From: Xanthobacteraceae bacterium
GTDB lineage: Bacteria; Pseudomonadota; Alphaproteobacteria; Rhizobiales; Xanthobacteraceae
Length of the DNA: 32,279 bases
Direction of reading: 5' to 3'
NCBI GenBank assembly: GCA_019746135.1
Contig: JAIESI010000331.1
Coordinates: 1 to 32,279 of the forward strand
Shown piece by piece: positions 7,156-14,416 of the stretch. Each line of letters starts with the position of its first letter. Position 1 is the first letter of the stretch. A program made the position numbers and the translations under genes. The notes under the pieces are model-generated. The model was not told the origin of the DNA. It searched no databases and saw only the letters and a list, made by a program, of their open reading frames with translations.

Positions 7156-8142
7156 TTACTGCTCGACCTTGATGCCCTTGTCGTCGATGAACTTCGACCA
7201 GTTCCTGATCTCGTTCTCGAGCTTGACTTTGAGCGCTGCGCCGGGCGCGAACGACGGATCGGTGTCGACTTTTTTCAGCCGCTCCTGGAGCGCAGGGTTT
7301 GCCATCGCCGCTTTGATCGCCTGTTCGAGCTTGGCCTTCACTGCGTCCGGCGTGCCCTTCGGCACGAAGATGCCCCACCAGAATTCGAGATCGACATCGG
7401 CGAGCTTGACGCCGAGGTCGCCCTTGAGCGACGGCGTGTCCGGAAGCGACGCTGCGCGCTTCGGGCTCGTGACCGCGAGGCCTTTCACGAGCTTGCCTTC
7501 CATCTGCGCCTTGGCCACCGGCAAGGCCGACGCGACGACGGTGACGTGCGTTCCGGCGACGGCTGCGGCCGCGGGTCCGCCGCCGCGGAACGGCACGTGC
7601 AGAGCTTTCAGGGCCGCGCCGTCATTGATCACTTCAACGGACAGATGCGACACGCTGCCGGGGCCGGCGCTGCCGTACTGGTACTTGTCCGGATTTGCCT
7701 TGGCCCAGGTGACAAACTCGCCCCAGTTGTTGACCGGCACATTGTTGGCGACGGTGAAGACCAGCGGCGTGCTGCCCATCGCGGCGACGGCGTCGTAGTC
7801 GCGCAGCGGGTCGAAGCCGGACGGGTGCTTCTTGAACAGCGCCTGATTGATGCCGAGCGCGTTTTCCGCGACCAGAACCGTGTATCCGTCCGGCGCGGAG
7901 CTCGCGACATGCTGCCAGCCGACAAAGCCGCCGGCGCCGCCCCTGTTCTCGATCACCACCGCCTGGCCGAGCGCCGCGGCAACCTCGTTGGATATCTGCC
8001 GGAAGAACGTGTCCGTCGCGCCGCCCGGCGGAAACGCCACTACGAACCGGACCGGCCGGTCGGGATAGGTGCCCTGCGCGAAGGCGAAAGAGGGCGCCAG
8101 CAGGGCGCAAAGAATCGAGCACCATCGAATGAAGTGCGTCAT
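7156..8142 (-). CDS. Bug/TctC family substrate-binding protein (tandem paralogue A)
   Basis: A 328-residue periplasmic binding protein. The Sec signal peptide ends PSFAFA near residue 22, before QGTYPDRPVRFVVAFPPGG. Family landmarks are PGGATDTFFRQI, IENRGGAGGFVGW, APDGYTVLVAENA, GPGSVSHLSVEV and VPFRGGGPAAAAVAG. It shares unusual sub-motifs with the next gene upstream (8245-9243): LAENA/VAENA, YDAVA, a hydrophobic E-F-W-W/R-F-W-F stretch, and the C-terminal KFIDDKGIK. The two therefore look like a tandem duplication. The end of the gene is 22 bases from the (2Fe-2S) subunit start, which ties it to the Mo-hydroxylase. The start has a GGGGA site. In place of the usual DVPT motif it reads LPDTPSLKGD. 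The ligand is unknown. Confidence 0.9.
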   Translation of the reverse strand: MTHFIRWCSILCALLAPSFAFAQGTYPDRPVRFVVAFPPGGATDTFFRQISNEVAAALGQAVVIENRGGAGGFVGWQHVASSAPDGYTVLVAENALGINQALFKKHPSGFDPLRDYDAVAAMGSTPLVFTVANNVPVNNWGEFVTWAKANPDKYQYGSAGPGSVSHLSVEVINDGAALKALHVPFRGGGPAAAAVAGTHVTVVASALPVAKAQMEGKLVKGLAVTSPKRAASLPDTPSLKGDLGVKLADVDLEFWWGIFVPKGTPDAVKAKLEQAIKAAMANPALQERLKKVDTDPSFAPGAALKVKLENEIRNWSKFIDDKGIKVEQ

Positions 8143-8244
8143 GTGAATTCCCCAAGATCAAATCCGGCTGCCCCATTCGACCACGGGCGAAGCGGCCCGT
8201 CGATAGGGCGGCGGCCGATGCGGCACTTGGCCGTTCCGGACGCG

Positions 8245-9243
8245 CTACTCGGCCTTGATGCCTTTGGCGTCGATGAACCGCGTCCAGTTCTTGATCTCGC
8301 GTTCGAGCTTGGCGCGCATGGCTTGGCCGTCGATCACGTCCGGCGTGATGTCGAGCTTGGCGAGCCGCTCACGCGCGGCGTTATTGCCCATCACTTTGGC
8401 CAGCGCTTGCGAGACCTTCGCCTTGACCGGCTCCGGCATGCCTTTCGGCCCGAACACCGCAAACCAGAAGCGCAGCTCGACGTCGGCTGCGGGCACGCCG
8501 GCCTCCTGCATGGTGGGCACGTTCGGCATCGCCGGCGAGCGGGCCGCGCTCGTCACCGCGAGCGCCTTGACCTTGCCGCTGTCCACGAGGCCTTTCGTCG
8601 CCTGCACCGAGGAGATCGTCATGGGCACATGGCCTGCGATCACGTCGCCGATCGCCTGCCCGCCGCCTTTGTAAGGCACGTGCACCGCCTGCATGCCGGT
8701 CTTGTCCATGAACACCTCGAAGTTGAGGTGCGAAACGCTGCCGATGCCGGCGGACGCGAAGTTCAGCTTTTGCGGCACCGACTTGGAATGGGCGACCAGT
8801 TCGGCGATCGTCTTGGCCGGGACATTGTTGGCGATGATGAGAGCCGAGGGCGCGGCGGCAAGGCCCGCCACCGCGTCGTATTGCGTCAGCGGATCGAAGC
8901 TCGATTTCGACCTCTTGTAGAGCGCCTGGCTGATCGCGACCGCGTTCTCGGCGAGCAGCAGCGTGTAGCCGTCCGGGTTGGCGGAGGCGACGTAGTTCCA
9001 GGCGATGTAGCCGCCGGCACCGGGCTTGTTCTCGATGACCACCGGCTGGCCGAGCGCCTCCTGAAGATCGGGCGCGATCTGCCGCGCGAAGGTGTCGGTC
9101 GCGCCGCCCGGCACGAAGGCGACGATCAGATGCACCGGCTTGTCGGGAAAACCGCCCTGCGCCGAAACGGTGGAAACCGTCGTCCAAATTGCCAACGACG
9201 CAGCGACGGCTGCGGCAAACGCGCAGCGAGCGAGCTTGAGCAT
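8245..9243 (-). CDS. Bug/TctC family substrate-binding protein (tandem paralogue B)
   Basis: A 332-residue periplasmic binding protein with a Sec signal peptide ending STVSA (about residue 28) and a mature N terminus QGGFPDKPVHLIVAFVPGG. Motifs in order are PGGATDTFARQI, VIENKPGAGGYIAW, NPDGYTLLLAENA, FASAGIGSVSHLNFEVF, VPYKGGGQAIGDVIAG and MPNVPTMQEAGV. ATG at 9243 is preferred: a GGGAGG site is five bases upstream, while the GTG one codon earlier would leave only two. It is the closest relative in the window of the gene at 7156-8142. It follows the second alpha/beta hydrolase by 61 bases. Paired binding proteins with different pocket residues may recognise related ligands, for example a substrate and its acid product; this is inference. 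Confidence 0.9.
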   Translation of the reverse strand: MLKLARCAFAAAVAASLAIWTTVSTVSAQGGFPDKPVHLIVAFVPGGATDTFARQIAPDLQEALGQPVVIENKPGAGGYIAWNYVASANPDGYTLLLAENAVAISQALYKRSKSSFDPLTQYDAVAGLAAAPSALIIANNVPAKTIAELVAHSKSVPQKLNFASAGIGSVSHLNFEVFMDKTGMQAVHVPYKGGGQAIGDVIAGHVPMTISSVQATKGLVDSGKVKALAVTSAARSPAMPNVPTMQEAGVPAADVELRFWFAVFGPKGMPEPVKAKVSQALAKVMGNNAARERLAKLDITPDVIDGQAMRAKLEREIKNWTRFIDAKGIKAE

Positions 9244-9304
9244 CACAACCTCCCGGTACGGCCGCTTTGCGGCTCTGACGTTTTCTCGAACGCGGTGAGC
9301 GAGC

Positions 9305-10468
9305 TTACATGTTTTTCAAAAGCCAGTCGCCGATGAAGTCGACGCCGAGCTGCCGGTTGTCGACCTGGCAATGCTCTGCGCCGCCCTCGGCCTCGGTGAA
9401 GATGCGCAGCGTCTTGTTCTTCGAGCCGACGCGCTCGTAGAGCTTCTTCGCCTCCTCGAGCGGCACCACGCGGTCGTTCTCGCCGTGCAGGATCAGGATC
9501 GGGCAGGTGACCTTGTCGGCTACGCCTTCGAGCGTGAACTTCTTCGACCATTCGAGCGCGGTCGCGACGTCCGGCGCGCCGACCACCCAGCGCCACTGGA
9601 ACGTCGAGCCTGACGTCTGCCGCGGGTCGGTCGGGGCATGGCCTTTGACGAAGTCGTGGACGTTCCAGTGCATTGCGCCGAAGCACACACAGGCGGCGTA
9701 GCGCTTGTCGAAGGCACAGATGCGCGGTGCATGATACCCGCCGAAGCTGTACCCCATCACCGCGACGCGCTTGGGATCGACCTCGGGCCGCGACGTCACG
9801 TAGTTGTAGGCGGGAATGCCTGCGGCCTCGTAGTCGTGCCGGCTTGGAATGTTGTTGAGCCGCAACGGCTCCGACTGGCCCGGCCCGTCGATCGCCAGCA
9901 CGTTGATGCCGCGCTTGGCGAGATCCAGGCCCGCGAAGATGACGCTCATCTCCTTGGCATTGTCCATGCCGTCGAACAGCACGACCGTCGGCCGCTTGCC
10001 GAGCCCCTTGCCCTTGACGAACCAGGCGGGCAGCGTCGCGCTCTCATACGGCACCTCGACGCGCTCGATGTCGGGGTGGAGCCGCCGCATCGCGCTCTGG
10101 TAGCAGCGCAGCGCCTTGCGATACATCGCAAGCTTCTCTTCGCCCGGCGGGATGAAGCGCTCGGCGCTGTAATAGTAGTTGCCGGCGCGCATGTACTGGT
10201 TGCCGGCGGTGATCGAATGGCCCGCGGCGTCGGCCTCGTCGCCGATCTTCGCCACGCGGTCGGCCTCGCGCGACCATTCCTCCATCCATACGGTGTCGAG
10301 GTTCGGCTCGCCGCTTCGCGCCTTCAGACGCCGCGTGATCTGGTCGATCTCGGCCGCCGCGGCCGCGCCATAGGCGACCATGCCCTTGACGATCTGCGTG
10401 GCGTTGCTCCAGCGGAGATTTCCCGGAAACGTCACCTGCCAGTTGGCTTCCGTCGGCATCGTTACCAT
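9305..10468 (-). CDS. Alpha/beta hydrolase, 2,6-dihydroxypseudooxynicotine-hydrolase-like (paralogue 2)
   Basis: A 387-residue cytoplasmic hydrolase closely similar along its whole length to the one at 2246-3412. The shared N-terminal block has WSNAT and KGM.AYG, and the core shares DGMDNAKEMS and MGYSFGGY. Ser241 (GYSFGG), Asp332 (ENDRVVP) and His366 (GAEHCQVDNR) form the expected triad; Asp and His have the same numbers in both paralogues. The family includes C-C bond hydrolases of nicotine breakdown and carbon-oxygen esterases. It starts with ATG after a GGGGA site, nine bases from the amidase stop, so it is translationally linked to the amidase. Segments after the nucleophile (CFGAMHWNVHDFVKG here, IALSALHWDLAAWQ in paralogue 1) differ, so the two may act on different substrates or successive intermediates. 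Confidence 0.88.
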   Translation of the reverse strand: MVTMPTEANWQVTFPGNLRWSNATQIVKGMVAYGAAAAAEIDQITRRLKARSGEPNLDTVWMEEWSREADRVAKIGDEADAAGHSITAGNQYMRAGNYYYSAERFIPPGEEKLAMYRKALRCYQSAMRRLHPDIERVEVPYESATLPAWFVKGKGLGKRPTVVLFDGMDNAKEMSVIFAGLDLAKRGINVLAIDGPGQSEPLRLNNIPSRHDYEAAGIPAYNYVTSRPEVDPKRVAVMGYSFGGYHAPRICAFDKRYAACVCFGAMHWNVHDFVKGHAPTDPRQTSGSTFQWRWVVGAPDVATALEWSKKFTLEGVADKVTCPILILHGENDRVVPLEEAKKLYERVGSKNKTLRIFTEAEGGAEHCQVDNRQLGVDFIGDWLLKNM

Positions 10469-10477
10469 GTCGTTCCC

Positions 10478-11788
10478 CTAGCTCAGCTTTTCCCACGCCC
10501 ATTGTGCGCAGGCGAACAGTTTTCGGTCGTAGTGGCGTTTGCCGATCAGTTGTGCGCCGATCGGCATCCCGTTCGGTCCCTTGAACACCGGTATCGACAC
10601 CGCGGGCACGTGCAGCGTGGTCCAGATCTGGAACAGCGGCACGCCGGCGAAGGCCGGAAAGCCCACAGGCGCCTCGCCGAACGCGGCCGGCGTCAGCAGC
10701 GCGTCGATGTCGCCCCACAGGCCGTCGAGCCGGTTGCGGCATTCGTCGGCGATGCGCTTGCTCTCGACATAGCGCTCGAAGCTGCCGTTGATGCCGTCGT
10801 GCAGCCGCCCGCAGCGCAGGGTGTCGCTGATCTCGTCCCAGTGGTTCTCGATCTCATAGCTGAAGGTGCGGGCGAACTCGAAGCTCGAGATCGAGCGATG
10901 CGCGTCGTTCAGCCGCGCGAAATCGTCCGGCATGCTGAATTCGCTCACCTTGGCGCCGGCGCGAGCGAGCCGCGCCGCGGCCTCCTCCACGAGCGCACGC
11001 GTCGTCGGCTCGAACTGGTCCCAGACATGGCTCCGGCACAGTGCGATGTGCGGCGCGCGGTCGGGCTTCGGCATCGGCTGCGGCGGAATGCCGAGCAGCA
11101 CGTCGCGGTAGAGCGCGATGTCCTCGACCGAGCGCGCGAGAATGCCGAGCGTATCGAGCGAGCCCGATGCTTCCATCACGCCGTGCAGGCGGTGCTCGCC
11201 GTAAGTCGGCCGATAGCCGAACACGCCGCAGAACGAGGCCGGGCGGATGGTCGAGCCTGTGGTCTGCGTCCCGATGGCGATCGGCACCATGAAGTCGGCG
11301 ACCGCCGCGGCCGAGCCGCTCGACGAGCCCGCGGGCGTCCGGGTGAGGTCATGCGGATTGCGGGTCGGACCGGGATGCAGGTTGGCGAATTCGGTGGTGA
11401 CGGTCTTGCCGAGCAGCACGCCGCCGGCCTTGCGCGACAGCGCGACGCAGGCGGCGTCGCGCTCCGGCTGCCGGCCCCGGTAGATCGGCGTGCCCCATTC
11501 GGTCGGCATGTCATAGGTGTCGATAATGTCTTTCACGCCGAACGGCACGCCGGCGAGCGGGCCGCGCTTCCCGCTTTTGTCCACCGCGCGGGCCGAGGCG
11601 AGGGCCGTCGAAGCGTCGATATAGGCCCAGGCGCGCACCTCGCGCTCGCGGGCGTCGACGCGCTCGAGGCACGCGCGCGTCACCGCCTCGCAGGTGAAGC
11701 GGCCCTGGCCGATTCCTGCGACGATCTCGGTGGCGGTCAGTTCATTCAGCGGTTTGATGGGCTCGCCCCCCTCCGCGAAGGGCGCCAT
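10478..11788 (-). CDS. Amidase signature family hydrolase
   Basis: A 436-residue amidase-signature enzyme, a family that hydrolyses carboxamides, ureides or nitrile-derived amides (relatives include GatA, allophanate hydrolase and mandelamide hydrolase). The Ser-cisSer-Lys triad is visible: Lys86 in VPFGVKDIID, the serine-rich loop TPAGSSSGSAAAVA with the cis-serine at 155 or 156, and nucleophile Ser179 in GTQTTGSTIRPA. The serine loop reads GSSSGS instead of the common GGSSGGS, and GTQTTGS replaces GTDTGGS. The ATG is preceded immediately by an in-frame TGA, so it cannot begin earlier; its ribosome site is weak. It is the first gene of the long minus-strand run and faces the Rid-family gene across an 88-base gap. 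GatA is unlikely because no gatB or gatC is near. Confidence 0.88.
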   Translation of the reverse strand: MAPFAEGGEPIKPLNELTATEIVAGIGQGRFTCEAVTRACLERVDAREREVRAWAYIDASTALASARAVDKSGKRGPLAGVPFGVKDIIDTYDMPTEWGTPIYRGRQPERDAACVALSRKAGGVLLGKTVTTEFANLHPGPTRNPHDLTRTPAGSSSGSAAAVADFMVPIAIGTQTTGSTIRPASFCGVFGYRPTYGEHRLHGVMEASGSLDTLGILARSVEDIALYRDVLLGIPPQPMPKPDRAPHIALCRSHVWDQFEPTTRALVEEAAARLARAGAKVSEFSMPDDFARLNDAHRSISSFEFARTFSYEIENHWDEISDTLRCGRLHDGINGSFERYVESKRIADECRNRLDGLWGDIDALLTPAAFGEAPVGFPAFAGVPLFQIWTTLHVPAVSIPVFKGPNGMPIGAQLIGKRHYDRKLFACAQWAWEKLS

Positions 11789-11876
11789 TCAACCATCATG
11801 CATTCACCGGGCGCTAGATTTTTTTGCGGCCGCAGGGCACTCATGGTCTGGGATAGAAGTTCGCAGGGAGAAAGCT
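11789..11876. promoter_or_regulatory. Divergent intergenic region between the amidase operon and the Rid gene
   Basis: Eighty-eight bases separate two divergent start codons, so promoters for the left minus-strand run and for the Rid gene should lie here or overlap the gene starts. I see a GATAGAAG stretch about 20 bases before the Rid ATG and a run of T near 11819-11825, but no convincing -35/-10 pair and no clear operator palindrome. The assignment rests on gene orientation. Confidence 0.45.
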
Positions 11877-12272
11877 ATGTCCAAGAAGCAGATCAGCTCC
11901 GACAAGATCAGCAAGCCGAACGGTCACTTCTCGCAGGCAACCGTGATCGAGGCGAAAGGGCGGATCGTATTCATCTCCGGCATGACCTCGCGACGGCCGG
12001 ACGGAACCATCGCCGGTATCGGCGACATCGAGGCGCAGACCCATCAGGTGTGCCAGAACGTGAAGGCCGCGGTGGAAGCGGCCGGCGGCACGATGGACGA
12101 CATCTGCCGCGTCGACGTTTACGTGCGCAACATGGAGCACTTCGAGAAAATCCACAAAGTGCGGCGCGAGTATTTCAAGCCGCCGGCTCCGGCCTCGACG
12201 ATGGTCGAGATCGTCAAGATGACCTCGCCGGAGTATCTGATCGAGATCAACGCGATTGCGGTGATCGAGTAA
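11877..12272 (+). CDS. Rid (YjgF/YER057c/UK114) family protein lacking the RidA arginine
   Basis: A 131-residue protein with the Rid fold: FISGMTSRRPDG, IEAQTHQVCQNVKAAVEAAGG, VDVYVRNMEHFEKIHKVRREYF, and EYLIEINAIAVIE. Archetypal RidA is a trimeric deaminase that hydrolyses 2-aminoacrylate and related enamines or imines. Its essential arginine lies in a P-A-R-[ST] motif; here the motif is PAPASTMVEI, with Ser107 in that place. It therefore belongs to a non-RidA subgroup (Rid1-7 type or an aminomuconate-deaminase/RutC-like catabolic member), and 2-aminoacrylate activity is not expected. The ATG has a GGGAG site. It is divergent from the amidase, which may release amino or imino intermediates; that link is inference. 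It ends before a block of palindromic repeats. Confidence 0.87.
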   Translation: MSKKQISSDKISKPNGHFSQATVIEAKGRIVFISGMTSRRPDGTIAGIGDIEAQTHQVCQNVKAAVEAAGGTMDDICRVDVYVRNMEHFEKIHKVRREYFKPPAPASTMVEIVKMTSPEYLIEINAIAVIE

Positions 12273-12310
12273 ATCCTCGGTCGCCGGGGCGCGCCGAGAC
12301 GGTGCCACGC

Positions 12311-12412
12311 GTGTCCCGGGCGCGGTGCAGCATGAAATGATGCGCCGCAGACCCGGGACCCAGCTTGGCTTAGCGAACCGGGGTCCCGGGTCTCGCTTCG
12401 CTCGCCCGGGAC
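12311..12412. repeat. Pair of GC-rich palindromic repeats between convergent genes
   Basis: Two related inverted repeats lie in tandem in the 153-base gap between the Rid gene and the NMT1-like gene. In the first (12313-12359), GTCCCGGG and CCCGGGAC flank an inner GCAT/ATGC stem. In the second (12383-12412), GTCCCGGG and CCCGGGAC flank a short loop containing GCTTCGC. The outer arms are identical in both. The sequence is of the type repeated between genes in Bradyrhizobium and Rhodopseudomonas. Placed between convergent genes, it could act as a two-way transcription end or mRNA-stabilising element; no T tract is seen. Confidence 0.7.
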
Positions 12413-12425
12413 ACGAGAGCGGCTG

Positions 12426-13298
12426 TTATCGCGCGGCCAGCCCCTCGTAGCTCTTGTCCTTCAGGAACTGCGCCAGGTCCCAGCGCTTCACCTGGTCCAT
12501 CACCTCGTCGAACTCCGAGTGCGGCAGCGTCTTGTAGACGAAGCGCTCGCCACGGCCGAACTTGGTGAAGTCCCACTTGTGATAGGTCTCGAACTCGGCC
12601 GGCACCGCTAGCGTCCACAGCGGCAGGTATTTTGCGAGGTCGGAATCCATTGCCTTCTCGGCGCGGTCGAGCGCCCGCAGATAGGCTTGGGTGGCTTCAG
12701 GCGGGAAGCCGTCCGGCACCCACCACAGCGTGTGGAACGTGTCTTCGATGATCTTGCGCAGCCCGAGCTGCTCGGCCATCGCGATCTGCGGCGGCAGCAG
12801 CGAGGCCGCCTCCACCTCGCCGTCGATCAGCGCCTTGAGCCGTGCGCCGAAGCCGCCGGTGTTCACCGTCTTGATGTTCTCCAGCGGCAGATATTTTTCC
12901 AGGCGATAGGGCACGTTGAAGTGGCTGCCGGCGCGCATGCCGACGGAAATCGGCACGTCCCTCAAATCCTTCGGCTCGCGGATTTTCGAGTCCGGCCGCA
13001 CGAAGATCGCCCAGGGGGAATCGCCATAGGCCTCCGGCACGAACTTGCCCATGCCGGCGCTGGCGTTGCAGATCGAGCCCCAGACACAGGCGCCCTGGAT
13101 CACCTCGGCCTTGTCCTTGGTGTAAGGCTGGTCCTGCGGCCGCTCCAGGTAGTTGAGGCCCTTCCAGCTCGATTGCGTGCCGCGGAAGGTCTTCCAGTCG
13201 AAGGCCACGTCGAGGCCTTCGGCCTTGAAGAACCCTTCCTCCATGGCGACGAAATCGTTGAGCCCCATGCCTTTCGGGGCGACGGTGACTTTTCGCAT
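12426..13298 (-). CDS. ABC-type solute-binding-like protein (NMT1/THI5/SsuA fold), no signal peptide
   Basis: A 290-residue protein with the type-II periplasmic-binding fold of the NMT1/SsuA/TauA group. It has the opening GMGLNDFVAMEEGFFKAEGL (lobe 1, ligand approached between strand and EGL turn), WAIFVRPDSKIREPKDLRD, ISVGMRAGSHFN, and a crossover into lobe 2 with FGARLKALIDGEVEAASLL. ATG at 13298 is selected because of its AGGAGG site eight bases upstream. The longer frame to 13337 adds only a charged peptide, not a leader. It has no signal peptide, although relatives are normally secreted; NMT1/THI5 proteins of pyrimidine biosynthesis are cytoplasmic members of the same fold. No ABC permease or ATPase accompanies it. 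It is divergent from a Bug gene. A binding, sensor or enzyme role cannot be separated. Confidence 0.78.
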   Translation of the reverse strand: MRKVTVAPKGMGLNDFVAMEEGFFKAEGLDVAFDWKTFRGTQSSWKGLNYLERPQDQPYTKDKAEVIQGACVWGSICNASAGMGKFVPEAYGDSPWAIFVRPDSKIREPKDLRDVPISVGMRAGSHFNVPYRLEKYLPLENIKTVNTGGFGARLKALIDGEVEAASLLPPQIAMAEQLGLRKIIEDTFHTLWWVPDGFPPEATQAYLRALDRAEKAMDSDLAKYLPLWTLAVPAEFETYHKWDFTKFGRGERFVYKTLPHSEFDEVMDQVKRWDLAQFLKDKSYEGLAAR

Positions 13299-13430
13299 GA
13301 CCGCTTCCTCCTCAGTGCTTCTTTGGGCCGCGTGCAATGGCGCTGTTCGTTGTTATGATGCCTACAAAAATAGCACGGACGCCGCGTCGTACCTAGCGGT
13401 GGGCAAGATTGGAGCGTTGGGAGGAGCAAC
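13299..13430. promoter_or_regulatory. Divergent intergenic region between the NMT1-like and Bug genes
   Basis: A 132-base gap between divergent starts must carry two promoters. It is less GC-rich around 13345-13376 (GTTATGATGCC and ACAAAAATAG), the most promoter-like part, but I cannot assign hexamers. No palindromic operator is obvious. Ribosome sites for both genes are at its two ends. Confidence 0.4.
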
Positions 13431-14405
13431 ATGATCCGGACCGTATCGGCGGCGCTGATGCTCGCTTGCGCTGCGGTCGGGCTGAACCCGGCCAAGGCCC
13501 AGGATTACCCGTCCCGAACGATCAAGCTCATCTTGCCGCAGCCCGCAGGCGGTGCGGTCGACCTGATCGCGCGCTCGCTCGGCGAGCGCCTCGCCGAGCA
13601 GATGAGCCAGCCGGTGATCGTCGAGAACATGCCGGGCGCCAACGGCAGCCTTGCCGGCGCAGCGGTCGCGCGTGCGGCACCTGACGGTTACACGCTGATG
13701 CTGGCGGTCGACAGCAATCTCGTGATCAATCCAAGCCTCTACAACAATCTCAACTACGATCCCTTCCGCGATTTCGTCCCGATCAGCGTCATCGCCAAGC
13801 TCAACATGGTTCTGGTCGCCAATCCGAAGGTCGCGGCGACCAATGTCCGCGAGCTGATCGCCTATGCCAAGGCAAACCCGAACAAGCTCAACTACGCCGG
13901 TATCGGCACCGGCAGCGCGATGCACATGGGCATGGAGCTGTTCAAGTTCGAAACCAAGACGCAGATCAACCACGTCTCGTACCGCGGCACTGCACCGGCG
14001 ATGACCGACGTGGTGGCCGGCGTGGTCGACCTCATGTTCACCGGCCCGCCGTCGGCGAAGTCGATGTCGGAGGGAGGCAAGCTGCGGTTGCTGGCGGTGG
14101 CCTCGCCGCAGCGCATGCCGTCGATGCCCGACGTGCCGACCGTGAGTGAATCGGGCGTGCCGGGCTATGAGATGGGCAGCTGGTTCGGCCTGCTCGCGCC
14201 GGCCAGGACGCCGCAGCCGATCGTTGACCGGCTGTCGGCGGAGGTGAGCAAGGCGGTCCACGATCCACGCTTCAACGGGCGCATGACCGCGCAGGGACTC
14301 CAGGTCGTTGGCGGCACGCCGGGCCAGATGCTCGCGACAATGCAGGCCGATACCAGGAAATGGGCCGAATTGATCAAGTTGGCCGATATCAAGTTTCAGC
14401 AATAA
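13431..14405 (+). CDS. Bug/TctC family tripartite tricarboxylate transporter substrate-binding protein
   Basis: A 324-residue periplasmic binding protein. The Sec signal peptide ends LNPAKA (residue 23), before QDYPSRTIKLILPQPAGGAV. The first ligand loop is PAGGAVD rather than PGGxxD. Others are IVENMPGANGSLAGA, APDGYTLMLA, YAGIGTGSAMHMGMEL, VSYRGTAPAMTDVVAG and MPDVPTVSESGV. The start has a GGAGGAGC site. The decarboxylase/racemase-family gene begins 11 bases after its stop and an acyl-CoA dehydrogenase follows, so a three-gene operon is likely. The ligand may be the carboxylate those enzymes process. No TctAB. Confidence 0.91.
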   Translation: MIRTVSAALMLACAAVGLNPAKAQDYPSRTIKLILPQPAGGAVDLIARSLGERLAEQMSQPVIVENMPGANGSLAGAAVARAAPDGYTLMLAVDSNLVINPSLYNNLNYDPFRDFVPISVIAKLNMVLVANPKVAATNVRELIAYAKANPNKLNYAGIGTGSAMHMGMELFKFETKTQINHVSYRGTAPAMTDVVAGVVDLMFTGPPSAKSMSEGGKLRLLAVASPQRMPSMPDVPTVSESGVPGYEMGSWFGLLAPARTPQPIVDRLSAEVSKAVHDPRFNGRMTAQGLQVVGGTPGQMLATMQADTRKWAELIKLADIKFQQ

Positions 14406-14416
14406 GGAGTGACCCG

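Noticed and set aside
10478..11788. GatA subunit of the aspartyl/glutamyl-tRNA amidotransferase
   Set aside because: It has amidase-signature motifs but sits in a catabolic operon with no gatB or gatC, and its loop (GSSSGS, GTQTTGS) differs from GatA.
9638..12340. Long plus-strand open frame antisense to the hydrolase and amidase and running through the Rid gene
   Set aside because: No family motif, and it overlaps genes with intact catalytic triads on the other strand. The Rid protein is in a different frame with its own ribosome site.
12311..12412. CRISPR-like array
   Set aside because: There are only two repeats with inverted symmetry and no regular spacers. It is an intergenic palindromic element.
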